Of a DNA stretch of 43,586 bases, positions 30,864 to 39,783 are shown piece by piece. Below the pieces are notes generated by a model, which did not search any database, was not told the DNA's origin, and saw only the letters and a list, made by a program, of their open reading frames with translations. Location of the stretch: contig DAHWIK010000022.1 of the NCBI GenBank assembly GCA_027345185.1, positions 1-43,586 on the forward strand, given 5' to 3'. Position numbers and translations under genes: made by a program. Origin of the DNA: Microcaldota archaeon (lineage in GTDB: Archaea > Micrarchaeota > Micrarchaeia > Micrarchaeales > CABMGC01). Numbering within the stretch: the stretch's first letter is position 1; every line of letters begins with the position of its first letter.

Positions 30864-31664
30864 ATGTACAACTTTGTCGGATTGCGAAGCAAAAAGAGGC
30901 TTGGTCAGGTATTCCTTGTTAACGAAAAGGTGGCGAGCATTGAGGCAGCACACGCCACTGGAAAGACTGTCCTTGAGATAGGACCTGGACCTGGAATCCT
31001 TACACGCGCGCTGTGCAATGAGGCAAGGAAGGTCATTGCAGTTGAAAAGGACTTCAGGATCTACAGCATGCTTAAGCATGAACGGATAGCAAGGAACCTT
31101 GTGCTTATAAACAAGGACTTCCTTGATGCCACAGACTCTGAGATAGGCCTGAACAAGATAGACATAGTCATAGCGAACATACCGTATTACCTGTCAAGCA
31201 GCGTCATAGGATGGCTTTCAGAGAAGCACATGCAGGCCGTGCTATGCCTGCAGAAGGAGTTCGTCGAGCATATGCTTGCACCTCCCAACACGCGCAGCTA
31301 CTCAAAGCTTAGCGTTATCACGGCCCTGCTTTTCAGGGTCACAAAGATAATAAGCGTGCCTAAGGGAAACTTCAGGCCCATGCCCAAAGTCGACTCTGTA
31401 GTAATATATATTAAGCCCATAAGGGAACCGCTGGCTGAAAGGGAAGCAGAGCTTATAGGGCTGATCATGCAGCACAAAAAGAAGACTGTCAGGAACGCCA
31501 TAATTGACTCCAGGTCTCGATTTAATTTTGGCAGGGATGAGCTGGCCAGGATTGCGGAGAAGGTATCGCATAGCGAGCAGCGGGTGTTCAAGCTGGAGCC
31601 TGCGGAGATATTCAAGATCGCAAAAGAGCTTGAATCATTTCTAGATAACTACAATAAATATTAG
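30864..31664 (+). CDS. ksgA: rRNA adenine dimethyltransferase KsgA/Dim1
   Basis: KsgA dimethylates two adjacent adenines near the 3' end of 16S rRNA as a late small-subunit assembly check. It opens with the family sequence RSKKRLGQVFLVNE, then the SAM-binding loop VLEIGPGPGILTRAL, the acidic VIAVEKD, and the catalytic NIPYYLSSS. FRPMPKVDSVVIYI is in the C-terminal part. The 266-residue length is normal. The ATG at 30864 comes about 20 bases after an AT-rich box (TTAAATTTAATTAA), consistent with a short or absent leader. It is divergent from the giant surface protein across 51 bases. Confidence 0.95.
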   Translation: MYNFVGLRSKKRLGQVFLVNEKVASIEAAHATGKTVLEIGPGPGILTRALCNEARKVIAVEKDFRIYSMLKHERIARNLVLINKDFLDATDSEIGLNKIDIVIANIPYYLSSSVIGWLSEKHMQAVLCLQKEFVEHMLAPPNTRSYSKLSVITALLFRVTKIISVPKGNFRPMPKVDSVVIYIKPIREPLAEREAELIGLIMQHKKKTVRNAIIDSRSRFNFGRDELARIAEKVSHSEQRVFKLEPAEIFKIAKELESFLDNYNKY

Positions 31665-31672
31665 TCCTAGTT

Positions 31673-32437
31673 TCAAGATTGCTTGATTGCACCTATCACA
31701 TATTCCCCTATTGCTTTAAAATCAGGTACGGTCTTCATCAGGACCGATAATTCGCTGTCCCACACATCTTTCAGCGATTTGACATTTCTTACGAATTCGG
31801 ACTTCGAGAATTTTTTATTATGATATTCCAGCTTTTTATTTATATATTCGGCATTGATTGATGCGCCCTTATGCAAGAGAAAGTAGAGGTCATACAGGTC
31901 TCTTGCCTTTTGCCTAGTAAGAATGGTGCGCATTTTCTCGGCAAGCATCTCGTCAAGGGACATGACGTTTGAAAAATACGGACTTATGTCTTTGAATATT
32001 GGGGTGATGAGCAAAACGTCCGGCTTCTTGATTATTTCCTCCCTGGTGCTTATCTCAACCAGTATTGTTTGTGTGGATTGGGGCCTCACGAATAGAGGGC
32101 CTTCGATTTTGAGCTTGTACGTTACGCAGATGTCCTTTATCTCTTTTTTATATTCAGACCTGTAGAAACTATTTATACCATTAAGACCACGCTCTATGCG
32201 TTCAAATACGCCGCTGCCGGCCTCCTTAATCTGATCTGAATTGGCGGTAAAGTCCAAGTCCTCTGAGAATCTGTTCAGAGCGTATGCCTTCTGGAGAGCA
32301 GTACCTCCCTTGAAAACAAGTTCGCTTGATACATTGGCATATATTTGGAACAAAACTATGTGCTGCAGGTAGTCCTTCTCTACCTGATATCTGTTGTACT
32401 GACCCACATACTCCAATATCTCGTCTCTTCTAAGCAT
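31673..32437 (-). CDS. AbiEii-family nucleotidyltransferase toxin
   Basis: The 254-residue protein carries the AbiEii/DUF1814 nucleotidyltransferase signature: FKGGTALQKAYALNRFSEDL with the two metal-binding Asp in SEDLDFT, and later DEMLAEKMRTILTRQKARDL with DLYDLYFLLHK. AbiEii-type toxins act with an AbiEi antitoxin in phage abortive infection and plasmid or island stabilisation; several add nucleotides to tRNA. The start codon lies within the end of the antitoxin gene (8-base overlap), the standard arrangement. It converges on ksgA eight bases away. All expected catalytic residues appear present, so the toxin is probably functional. Confidence 0.9.
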   Translation of the reverse strand: MLRRDEILEYVGQYNRYQVEKDYLQHIVLFQIYANVSSELVFKGGTALQKAYALNRFSEDLDFTANSDQIKEAGSGVFERIERGLNGINSFYRSEYKKEIKDICVTYKLKIEGPLFVRPQSTQTILVEISTREEIIKKPDVLLITPIFKDISPYFSNVMSLDEMLAEKMRTILTRQKARDLYDLYFLLHKGASINAEYINKKLEYHNKKFSKSEFVRNVKSLKDVWDSELSVLMKTVPDFKAIGEYVIGAIKQS

Positions 32438-33101
32438 GTTTTACCCTCCATTTTGTATTTATTTTTTTTCCTGGTGAAATAACTGCGTATCGCGATGACC
32501 GGTGTGTGATGAGGCTACTTGCATCAAAGCCGGAAGATTCAAGCAAAAAACCAAGCTTGTTTATCAGGATCTTGGAATCCATGTTTATAGCATAGCTCTT
32601 AAGCTTTTCGATATCTGCATCTTCGATATTCTTGAAAGCCTCGGCAACATAAGAGTAATCCAAACCTTCATACAAGGAGTCTATGATGGCCTTCTCTGGG
32701 CATGCTACGTTGGCGCCATCGTCATTTTTATAACCGAAAACACGGTTCCTAGAAAATTTTATGAATTTTATTGAATATCCGTCAAAATTGATCACTTTGT
32801 GCTGCCTCGTGGCTACCACGTATACGACATTGGGCATCTGCGTGACAAGGTTATAATAACGGAGTGCGGATAGAAGACTTACGTATGACGGGTATATTAT
32901 ATTTGATGCAATGACGTAGATGCTTGCCTCCTTGAGGCAGTACTTGCCGCGCTCTATGCGCTTAAACATCTTATTTTTTGATAATAACAGGGAGAGGTAT
33001 TTTCTTGGTTTGCCAGTAATTTTGGCAATATCTTTTAGAGTGAACACGCTTTTGTTATAATTTTGCAGTATCTCTGCAATTTCCAAGCCCCTCATGAACA
33101 T
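32430..33101 (-). CDS. AbiEi-like antitoxin / transcriptional repressor
   Basis: The 223-residue protein begins with a winged helix (FTLKDIAKITGKPRKYLSLL, then KMFKRIERGKYCL) as in AbiEi. Segments typical of the family follow: SNIIYPSYVSLLSALRYYN, VVYVVATRQHKVI and CPEKAIIDSLYEGLDYSY. AbiEi proteins neutralise AbiEii and repress their own operon by binding inverted repeats. A perfect 15-bp inverted repeat over the promoter fits this. Starts at 33101 or 33095 (MRGLEIAEIL) are both possible; the second gives the more family-like N-terminus. Confidence 0.85.
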   Translation of the reverse strand: MFMRGLEIAEILQNYNKSVFTLKDIAKITGKPRKYLSLLLSKNKMFKRIERGKYCLKEASIYVIASNIIYPSYVSLLSALRYYNLVTQMPNVVYVVATRQHKVINFDGYSIKFIKFSRNRVFGYKNDDGANVACPEKAIIDSLYEGLDYSYVAEAFKNIEDADIEKLKSYAINMDSKILINKLGFLLESSGFDASSLITHRSSRYAVISPGKKINTKWRVKHA

Positions 33102-33116
33102 ATTTGTAACAAATAT

Positions 33117-33152
33117 ATATTTAAATCTATACTCTTATATAGATTTAAATAT
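33117..33152 (-). promoter_or_regulatory. AbiE operator: 15-bp perfect inverted repeat
   Basis: ATATTTAAATCTATA (33117-33131) and TATAGATTTAAATAT (33138-33152) are exact reverse complements around a six-base spacer. They lie 16-51 bases before the antitoxin start and include the TATA box, so bound antitoxin would block initiation. The site is seen directly; its use by the AbiEi protein is inferred from the family. Confidence 0.7.
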
Positions 33153-33242
33153 ACAAAAGTATAAATTAAGCAACAGCTGGCCTGGATGTGCGCTTGTCTG
33201 GATTGGACCGGACAAAAATTTCAAATGGCGTTTGGGATCAAT

Positions 33243-33902
33243 TTACTGAAATGAGTACTTGGGTTCGCCAGCCTCCTTGAGGATTATGCCGTTCTTGACG
33301 TTTTTCAGGAATTTCTCCTCGGCCTCCTTTGATCCCTCCTTTCCAAGAAGCGCCCTGTAGTGCATTGGCGCGATCTTCTCTGCCTTAATTGATTTTGACG
33401 CAGATATAACTTCGTCAACGTCCATAACGTACGTGCCTCCCATTGGAAGTAGGGCAAGGCCCGTAACTATTTTGCCCATCTCTTTTATAAGGTCGGTGTC
33501 GCCTGCATGATATACCTTAGTGCCATTTATGTCAAGCACATAGCCCACCCACCCGTTCTCCTTTGGATGATAGTGTATCCTGTTCTCCACGATATTGTAT
33601 GCTGGGACGGTATCGAAATCGACTCCGTTGAAGGAATAGTGCTTGTTCGGTTCGACGCCCACAATATCACCAACAGGAACTTTGTCAACGCTGTCTTTTG
33701 GGACGAATATCCTTGTCTTTTGCCCTGCTATTAGCTTTATATCTACGGCGCTGAGATGGTCGAAATGCGGGTGCGTTATCAGTATGACGTCTGCATGTTC
33801 CTTTGTGTCTCTTACATTGAATGGATCTATGTAGACGTTCTTTCCATTGAGAGTAAGGAGAAAGCTTGCGTGACCTAGCCATTTTACAAAACTCAAATCC
33901 AT
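33243..33902 (-). CDS. UPF0173-type metal-dependent hydrolase (metallo-beta-lactamase fold)
   Basis: The 219-residue protein has the metal-binding signature ITHPHFDHLS (HxHxDH form) and further ligands in KVYHAGDTDL and APMHYRALLG. The N-terminus KWLGHASFLLTLNGKNVYID is characteristic of the UPF0173/L-ascorbate-lactonase-like branch. It presumably hydrolyses a phosphoester or lactone; the substrate is unknown for the archaeal members. The protein is cytoplasmic. It is downstream of the P-type ATPase on the same strand with a 25-base gap and may share its transcript, while 140 bases separate it from the AbiE start. Confidence 0.88.
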   Translation of the reverse strand: MDLSFVKWLGHASFLLTLNGKNVYIDPFNVRDTKEHADVILITHPHFDHLSAVDIKLIAGQKTRIFVPKDSVDKVPVGDIVGVEPNKHYSFNGVDFDTVPAYNIVENRIHYHPKENGWVGYVLDINGTKVYHAGDTDLIKEMGKIVTGLALLPMGGTYVMDVDEVISASKSIKAEKIAPMHYRALLGKEGSKEAEEKFLKNVKNGIILKEAGEPKYSFQ

Positions 33903-33927
33903 AGTTATGAATTGGCATTATGTCTTT

Positions 33928-36348
33928 TTATCCTTTTCCAGTTTTTGGTTTTATCTTTGTTATGGCGGCTTTTCCAAGGCTGACCTTTAAGACATCGCAT
34001 ATTATGAAGAATACAAATGCTGTTGCCAATATGAAAGCTATGAGGCCAGGATTTACTGCGTGTGTGAGGATTCCGAGATATGATATCGTAAGCGCAACTA
34101 TAACGCTTGCAGTAGAAGAAACAATTAATGGCAGGCTTGGCGCAGATTTAAAGAACCAGCTTTTTTCCCTGGCACTGAACACGGTAAACTGTTCGCTCAC
34201 ATTCAGCATTAGGAACCCTGCAGTCTCCAACTCCGGCACAGTTGCGTGGAAGATCCCAAGACCTACTGGAACAAGCAATACGGCTTCCACAACCAAAGGC
34301 ATGGCGAATACCGCTGCTGATTTGAATATTCCTCTTATGTTCCATAAGTCGGGATTTATCGAATAGTGGGCGTTGTCTGTTGCAATGGCAAGATTGACTA
34401 TGTCGTTGGTAAAGATAAGCATTATCAGAAGCAGAGCGGTTATTGGTATGAACCCGTATGCTATGAAAATTATAAATATAAATGAGAGTATCTGCATTAC
34501 CCTTGCGACCTTGACTGTAGTGTATGTAAGCATTCTCTGGAAAATCATCCTGCTTTCCTTTACCGCGTCGACTATCACCCGTATTCCGCTCTGAGTAAGC
34601 ACCATCGTTGCCGAATTTTTTGCTACGTCTGTGGCATTTTCTACAGCTATTCCAACCTCTGCCTGCTTCAGCGCCGGTGCATCATTCACGCCGTCGCCGG
34701 TCATTCCGACAACATAGCCATTATCCTGAAGCGCCTTTACAAGGTTGTACTTGTCTTCTGGGTATACTCCTGCGAATCCGTCTGCAGCAATGGCCTCTTT
34801 TATGCCTTCCTTACCGTTGACTAGGTTTATTTTGCCCATATCAACTATCTTGCTTCCGATGCCAACCTCTTTGGCTATTTCGGTTGCAACTGGAACATTG
34901 TCACCGGTTATCATCTTTATTGATATTCCAAGACTGAGCAGATCGCTTATAAGGCTTGCAGAGTCTTTTCTTGGCCGGTCATAAAGAGCTATTATACCTT
35001 TTACTTCCCATTTTCCTTTCTGGTTGGTCGCAGCAACTGCCAGTGTCCTATATCCGTTTTTGGAGAACCTCGATACTGATGTGTTTAGTTTCCTTAGCTC
35101 CTCGCTGCTCGGATGACATATGCCAAATATGACTGCTGGTGCACCTTTGGCCACTTTGTAAGTGGATTTTCCTTGCATGATAACTGCCTCTGTCCTTTTT
35201 ATGGAAGGATCAAATGGCGTAAAGCGCACCTGCGCGCCTAAGCCAATGTGCATTGACTTGGCATGGTCAAGTATCGCATTGTCTATGGGGTCATTGTCCT
35301 CATGCCTTGACGCCTCGGCGGCGTATCTGATTACATCATTGGCTTTGCATCCAGTTCCCAGAATATCCTTGACGGTTATGTTGTTCTCCGTTATAGTGCC
35401 AGTCTTGTCCATGCACAATAGATCCATTATGGCAATCTCTTCTATTGCAGAAAGTTTTGTTACAAGCACGAATTTTTTGGCGAGCTTTTCAGTGCCCAGG
35501 GCAAACGATACTGTAAATGCTGCTGGAAGGGCCACTGGAACTGATGCAACGAACACCACAAGGAGAAAGACGACCAGGTTGCCCAAAGGCATGTGGATCG
35601 ATGCAATTCCGTATAGGAAGAGCGCGATTATTACTGCAATGTCAATGCCTATCAGATACTTTACAACACCGAATATCTCAGACTGGAGATGGGATTTCGA
35701 CTTTGCATACTGCACGAGCTTTGCGGTCTTGCCGTACAGGGAGCTGTATCCTGTTGCATATACAAGACAGGTAGCCTCGCCTTTCCTTATTATCGTGCCG
35801 CTGTATATGACGTCTCCGATTTTCTTTATGGACGGAAGTGACTCTCCGGTAACAACTGATTGATCTGCTTCGATCTCACTTCCAGATATTACCTTTGAAT
35901 CTGCAGGGACTATGTCTCCTGCGCGAACCCGTATTATATCACCTCGGACCAGCATCCTTGAGGGGATTAGCTTCCACTCGGATGACCTGAGCACCTTGGA
36001 ATTGATTGAAAGCCGACTCTTCAACAGCTCAATTGATCTGTCAGCCTTGTACTCCTCTGCAAAGCTCACTATGGCATTGAAAACAAGGAGGGCGGATATT
36101 ACATACATATCCTGAAGATTGCCAATCAGGTAAGTTATGATTATTATAAGCCACAATATCATCGGTATAGGACCATAGAACTTGCTGATGAACTTCAGGA
36201 TATTGCTCTTCTTTCTTTCCTTTATCTCATTATTTCCGTATTTGCTTATTCGCCTTGCGGCTTCTGCTTCGGATATTCCAGATAGTGATGACTCAGTATG
36301 CTTGAGGGCGTATTCTATTGTATAATCTTCAAACGGGTCCTTAGGCAT
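33928..36348 (-). CDS. Plasma-membrane proton-efflux P-type ATPase (type IIIA)
   Basis: An 806-residue P-type ATPase that would pump protons out of the cell. It has the actuator VVTGESLPS, the phosphorylation site MDKTGTITENN (Asp near residue 313), the nucleotide-domain motif FDPSIKRTEA, and the hinge MTGDGVNDAPALKQAEVGIA. Membrane segments occupy the expected places: two pairs before the large cytoplasmic domain and about six after. Lack of Cys-Pro-x excludes heavy-metal pumps, and the FDPSIKRTEA and VPVALPAAFTVSFALGTEKL wording is that of fungal/plant-type H+-ATPases also found in acidophilic archaea. It would help keep cytoplasmic pH in acid, or build proton-motive force at ATP cost. Confidence 0.92.
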   Translation of the reverse strand: MPKDPFEDYTIEYALKHTESSLSGISEAEAARRISKYGNNEIKERKKSNILKFISKFYGPIPMILWLIIIITYLIGNLQDMYVISALLVFNAIVSFAEEYKADRSIELLKSRLSINSKVLRSSEWKLIPSRMLVRGDIIRVRAGDIVPADSKVISGSEIEADQSVVTGESLPSIKKIGDVIYSGTIIRKGEATCLVYATGYSSLYGKTAKLVQYAKSKSHLQSEIFGVVKYLIGIDIAVIIALFLYGIASIHMPLGNLVVFLLVVFVASVPVALPAAFTVSFALGTEKLAKKFVLVTKLSAIEEIAIMDLLCMDKTGTITENNITVKDILGTGCKANDVIRYAAEASRHEDNDPIDNAILDHAKSMHIGLGAQVRFTPFDPSIKRTEAVIMQGKSTYKVAKGAPAVIFGICHPSSEELRKLNTSVSRFSKNGYRTLAVAATNQKGKWEVKGIIALYDRPRKDSASLISDLLSLGISIKMITGDNVPVATEIAKEVGIGSKIVDMGKINLVNGKEGIKEAIAADGFAGVYPEDKYNLVKALQDNGYVVGMTGDGVNDAPALKQAEVGIAVENATDVAKNSATMVLTQSGIRVIVDAVKESRMIFQRMLTYTTVKVARVMQILSFIFIIFIAYGFIPITALLLIMLIFTNDIVNLAIATDNAHYSINPDLWNIRGIFKSAAVFAMPLVVEAVLLVPVGLGIFHATVPELETAGFLMLNVSEQFTVFSAREKSWFFKSAPSLPLIVSSTASVIVALTISYLGILTHAVNPGLIAFILATAFVFFIICDVLKVSLGKAAITKIKPKTGKG

Positions 36349-36464
36349 TCAAAACTCCCCAGTATGAGTTTATATATTGGGCCGAATTGCTTTATATACT
36401 GTGTATGAAGATTAGGTGGCTTGATTGCTTAATGGTATTTAAACTTTAATGGATAGAGTAATCC
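36349..36464. promoter_or_regulatory. Divergent promoter region between the proton ATPase and prs
   Basis: On the minus strand AATATATAAAC (36368-36378) is centred about 25 bases before the ATPase ATG. On the plus strand TATTTAAAC (36436-36444) is centred about 25 bases before the prs ATG. Both fit archaeal TATA boxes of near-leaderless transcripts. A further TTTATATACTG near 36390 might be an additional or upstream element. Confidence 0.5.
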
Positions 36465-37352
36465 ATGTTCATTTTGGGAGGTACGGCAAGCAATGGAATA
36501 GACATCCATATAGCTAGGTCACTTGGAGCGGATCTGGGCAAAGTCGAGACAACAAAATTTCCTGATGGTGAGATAAAGGTCAGGGTGCCGGAGATAAATG
36601 ACAACAGGATAGCGATTGTACAATCGACATACTATCCGCAGGAGAAGAATCTCTTCGAGCTCCTGTTGGCTGCATACGCGCTGAAGGAGAAGAATGCGCA
36701 GGTGACTGCAGTAATACCGTATCTGGCATATGCGAGGCAGAACAGGAGCTTCTATCCTGGTGAAGCGACAAGCGTGAACCTAGTACTTGATATGCTAAGA
36801 TGCGCAGGGGTAAGCTCGCTTGTAACTGTGAATCCCCACAGGAGCGGGCCGTTGATGTATTTTGGCGGAAAGATAGGCATAACAAATGCTGAGATCACAT
36901 TGGCTGGCTGGGTAAAGGAACATCTCTCCAGCCCGCTGGTGCTTGCACCTGACAAGGGAAGTCTGGATATGGCCAAGGGCGCGTCATCGGTAATGAAATG
37001 CGACTACACATACATTGAAAAGCACAGAGACACTTATGGCACTGTAAGCATAGAGAAGGCTCATGGAGGAGACTTCAGGGGAAAGGACGTGGTCATATTC
37101 GATGACATAATAAGCACCGGAAGCACCATAGAGCAGGCCACAAGATACGCCTATTCAGAGGGTGCGGCTACAGTCTCAGCAGCCGGAATACACCTGGTCA
37201 TGGCTGGAGGGGCAGTTGAGAAGCTTAAGAATGCAGGGGTGCAAAGGATATTCGGCACAAATACCATACCATGCGAAAAGGCGGAGATAGTGGACGTCTC
37301 TGAGGACATAGCAGAGAGCATACGTAAGCTTTCAAGAGAGATTGGCTCCTGA
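36465..37352 (+). CDS. prs: Ribose-phosphate pyrophosphokinase (PRPP synthetase)
   Basis: It makes PRPP from ribose-5-phosphate and ATP for nucleotide, His and Trp synthesis. Typical parts are KFPDGEIKVRVPE near residue 30, VIPYLAYARQNRSFYPGE (ATP and flexible loop), and the PRPP-binding loop VVIFDDIISTGST. The 295-residue length fits the short archaeal class, which often lacks the allosteric ADP site of bacterial enzymes. It stands alone on its strand, divergent from the proton ATPase and convergent with gltX. Its substrate could come from the gnd branch encoded at the start of the window. Confidence 0.94.
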   Translation: MFILGGTASNGIDIHIARSLGADLGKVETTKFPDGEIKVRVPEINDNRIAIVQSTYYPQEKNLFELLLAAYALKEKNAQVTAVIPYLAYARQNRSFYPGEATSVNLVLDMLRCAGVSSLVTVNPHRSGPLMYFGGKIGITNAEITLAGWVKEHLSSPLVLAPDKGSLDMAKGASSVMKCDYTYIEKHRDTYGTVSIEKAHGGDFRGKDVVIFDDIISTGSTIEQATRYAYSEGAATVSAAGIHLVMAGGAVEKLKNAGVQRIFGTNTIPCEKAEIVDVSEDIAESIRKLSREIGS

Positions 37353-37360
37353 GCTGCTAT

Positions 37361-39088
37361 TCACTTCTGCGTGAATATGAACTCTTTCTGCTCTTTTTTA
37401 TCCAGTATGCAATATCCGAAGCGTTCGAACTGGATTATTTCGTGCTCGTTTAGCTTGTTAACGTAGTCTTCGGCATACCCTTTCACTGTCTTGAGGCTGT
37501 CGTGATTGAACTGGCCCTTGTCGTCAACAGGGTTCTCTGGGATGAGTACAGTGCATTCTGTGTAGTTTGCTGCTGGCACCCATTGGATGACCTTGTTCCT
37601 GGAGGATCCTTCGGATTTATACGATGTTATAGCTTCGGATTTCTTAGATGCTATTTTTATGTCCATTAAGTCCTTCAGCCTGATTGTTTCCTCCTCATTC
37701 ATGCTCTGCGCATCATCTTTTGCTATGAAGAATGTGTCACTCACAGAGTATTCCCTGAATCCGAAGTCCTTTGATGGATGCAGCCTGATCTTGACATCTG
37801 CTGGATCTGCGCCCTTTACTGTAACTTTCACCGGATCGCTTACGAAGAAGAGGTGCTTTGATGCTGGATCTATGATCTTCTTGTTCTCGGCAAGGAGCGC
37901 GTCTATGCTTACAATTCCGTCAGTCTTTGTCATGCCTAACTTGAGCACGAAATTTCTTATCGCATCCGGGGTTATGCCCCTCTTGCGCAGCGCTACTATA
38001 GTCACGAGCCTTGGATCGTCGAAACCCTTTATATTTCCCTCCTTTATCAGGGCATTCAACTCCCTTTTGTGAGTGATGTTGTCCTTTATCACCAGTCTCG
38101 AGAATGAATGTATTCTTGGTACGCGGAGGTTGAGTTTTTCAAGTATGATCTTTCCGAGGTCGTCACGAAGTTCAAACTCCTTGCTGCGCAGAACATCGGT
38201 GACTCCGTGGATTGAATCCATTATCGGGGTGTTTAGGTCGTATGTTGGCCATACCCTGTATTTTTTTCCCTGCCTGTAATGGGCTGCATCTTTCACCCTG
38301 AGAAGCGTAGGATCCCTTAGCGCCGTGTTGTCAGCTGACATGTCCCCCTTGAAGCGTATTATTATCTCATTTTCCCCATATCTTCCATTCAGCATCTCGC
38401 CGAACTCCTTTGCGTTTGAACTGGGATCGGCATACCTGTGTTCGCACTCCCTCTTGTTGAACCTGTCCTCCTTTATCTTTTCCGCTGTGCATTTGCATGC
38501 ATAGGCGTCACCGTTCAGCAGCAGGACCCTTGCACAATCATATATCTTGTCCATGTAGTCGCTTGCGTAGTATTCTTCGTCGAATTTTATGCGGAGCCAC
38601 TTAAGTACGTCGTGGAATTTGTCGACGAACTCCTGCTTGTCTTTCTCCGGATTCGTATCGTCGAAATAAAGGAACAGCTTGCCACTGTACTTTTCCGCGA
38701 ATTTGCTTTCCAGGAAGACAGCCTTCGCATGGCCTATGTGCATGTATCCATTTGGAGCCGGAGGATACCTTGTGACAAAGCCTCCTGCAGCAGCTCCCTC
38801 AAGCTCCATATTAGGCTTTGCTGTCTTCTCAAGCTTTATCCTCTGCTCGCTCTCGAATTCGGAGGCGTATTTAGAGTATTCTGATTGCATTGCCCCCTTT
38901 TCTAGGGAATTGACCTCTGCTACTATCTTCGCCACTTCGCGCGCGAGCAATTTTATGTCAGATTTGTGCTCGGGGTAGAGAGATATTACTTTGTTTAGTA
39001 CAGCACCTTCGTGTGCCTTGCCGTAATCTACAGCGTTTTTGAGCGCATACTTCCTTATGGCACCGATTACTTCGCTGTTTATTGACAT
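37361..39088 (-). CDS. gltX: Glutamyl-tRNA synthetase, archaeal type
   Basis: A class I synthetase charging tRNA with Glu, and in archaea commonly also tRNA-Gln. The HIGH motif is TRYPPAPNGYMHIGHAKAV near residues 104-122, and the KMSKS-equivalent is HSFSRLVIKD. An archaeal N-terminal domain of about 100 residues precedes the catalytic core. The C-terminal half is the beta-barrel anticodon-binding domain shared with GlnRS (PVKVTVKGADPADVKIRLHP). At 575 residues it is the normal archaeal length. The start ATG at 39088 lies five bases after the stop of the upstream exported protein, so the two may be co-transcribed. Confidence 0.95.
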   Translation of the reverse strand: MSINSEVIGAIRKYALKNAVDYGKAHEGAVLNKVISLYPEHKSDIKLLAREVAKIVAEVNSLEKGAMQSEYSKYASEFESEQRIKLEKTAKPNMELEGAAAGGFVTRYPPAPNGYMHIGHAKAVFLESKFAEKYSGKLFLYFDDTNPEKDKQEFVDKFHDVLKWLRIKFDEEYYASDYMDKIYDCARVLLLNGDAYACKCTAEKIKEDRFNKRECEHRYADPSSNAKEFGEMLNGRYGENEIIIRFKGDMSADNTALRDPTLLRVKDAAHYRQGKKYRVWPTYDLNTPIMDSIHGVTDVLRSKEFELRDDLGKIILEKLNLRVPRIHSFSRLVIKDNITHKRELNALIKEGNIKGFDDPRLVTIVALRKRGITPDAIRNFVLKLGMTKTDGIVSIDALLAENKKIIDPASKHLFFVSDPVKVTVKGADPADVKIRLHPSKDFGFREYSVSDTFFIAKDDAQSMNEEETIRLKDLMDIKIASKKSEAITSYKSEGSSRNKVIQWVPAANYTECTVLIPENPVDDKGQFNHDSLKTVKGYAEDYVNKLNEHEIIQFERFGYCILDKKEQKEFIFTQK

Positions 39089-39093
39089 ATGAT

Positions 39094-39702
39094 CTACTTT
39101 ACCACTACGATGTTGATTGGCCCATACACAGTCTCATTTGCGGTGATCAGCGTTGATAGCTTAACCCTAACTGGCTTGCCTACCGTATAATTAATCGGCA
39201 ATAATATTGAGGCATTGCTGTCAACCTTGGGCACCTGCACGCCCACCTTCTGAGTCCCTACCGTCAGGTTGATTATGCCTGGAAGCTTGACAAGGATTGT
39301 TGCCAGCACGGAGGTGCAGTTGTATATTGTCGAATTAAGCTTGCTGCTTACGAATGAGTATACCTGGTATGCACTCATGTTGCCAGGTTCCACTGATATG
39401 TCCCTACCAGAGCTGTAGAAGTTGAATACGGAGTTGTTGTTTTCAAGAACAGTCAGGTTCTCCGAAATCGCGTTGTTTGCAAGGCTCCTTATTGCAGGGC
39501 TCTTGCATGTGAGATTGAAGTAGAGCGAGGATCCGTATCCCACAACCTTTGCCTCTGCAAAACCCTGCGCGAAGTAGGTTGATGGTATTGTCGTGGTTGC
39601 AGACTGCTGTGAATTGTAGTTTGTCAGTGATATGTAGGAGCTTATGAATATCAGGCCTATGAAGAATGCAAGAGCAAGTTGTGCGAGCGCCTTTTTTTCC
39701 AT
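39094..39702 (-). CDS. Small exported or membrane-anchored protein, unknown function
   Basis: From the ATG at 39702 (MEKKALAQLALAFFIGLIFI) the protein is 202 residues: a short basic start, one hydrophobic segment near residues 8-25, then an extracellular part rich in Asn, Ser and Val with several N-x-S/T sequons (NLT, NNS, NMS, NST, NCT, NYT). The helix may act as an anchor or a cleaved signal. Two cysteines could pair. No family is recognised. The track start at 39735 would begin within a few bases of the TnpB element end, so the later ATG is preferred. The mobile element probably inserted just upstream and may have replaced the native promoter. Confidence 0.7.
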   Translation of the reverse strand: MEKKALAQLALAFFIGLIFISSYISLTNYNSQQSATTTIPSTYFAQGFAEAKVVGYGSSLYFNLTCKSPAIRSLANNAISENLTVLENNNSVFNFYSSGRDISVEPGNMSAYQVYSFVSSKLNSTIYNCTSVLATILVKLPGIINLTVGTQKVGVQVPKVDSNASILLPINYTVGKPVRVKLSTLITANETVYGPINIVVVK

Positions 39703-39738
39703 GGTAATCACAAGCTTTTTAACGATTAGTGACATCCC

Positions 39739-39759
39739 CCAACGACTGAAGGTCGTTGG
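39739..39759 (-). repeat. Right-end hairpin of the TnpB element
   Basis: CCAACGAC (39739-39746) pairs perfectly with GTCGTTGG (39752-39759) around TGAAG. It lies downstream of the tnpB stop at the element's 3' end. In related elements this region is transcribed as the 3' part of the guide (omega/re) RNA, whose guide comes from the flank. That role is inferred here. Confidence 0.7.
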
Positions 39760-39783
39760 CTTCCAATGGTGCTTTTTGATTGG

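Noticed and set aside
30813-31079. First 89 residues of the 1300-residue surface-protein ORF
   Set aside because: They are antisense to ksgA and precede the recognisable pilin-like start at 30812.
35162-35863. 233-residue plus-strand ORF
   Set aside because: It is a shadow of the proton ATPase coding sequence on the opposite strand.
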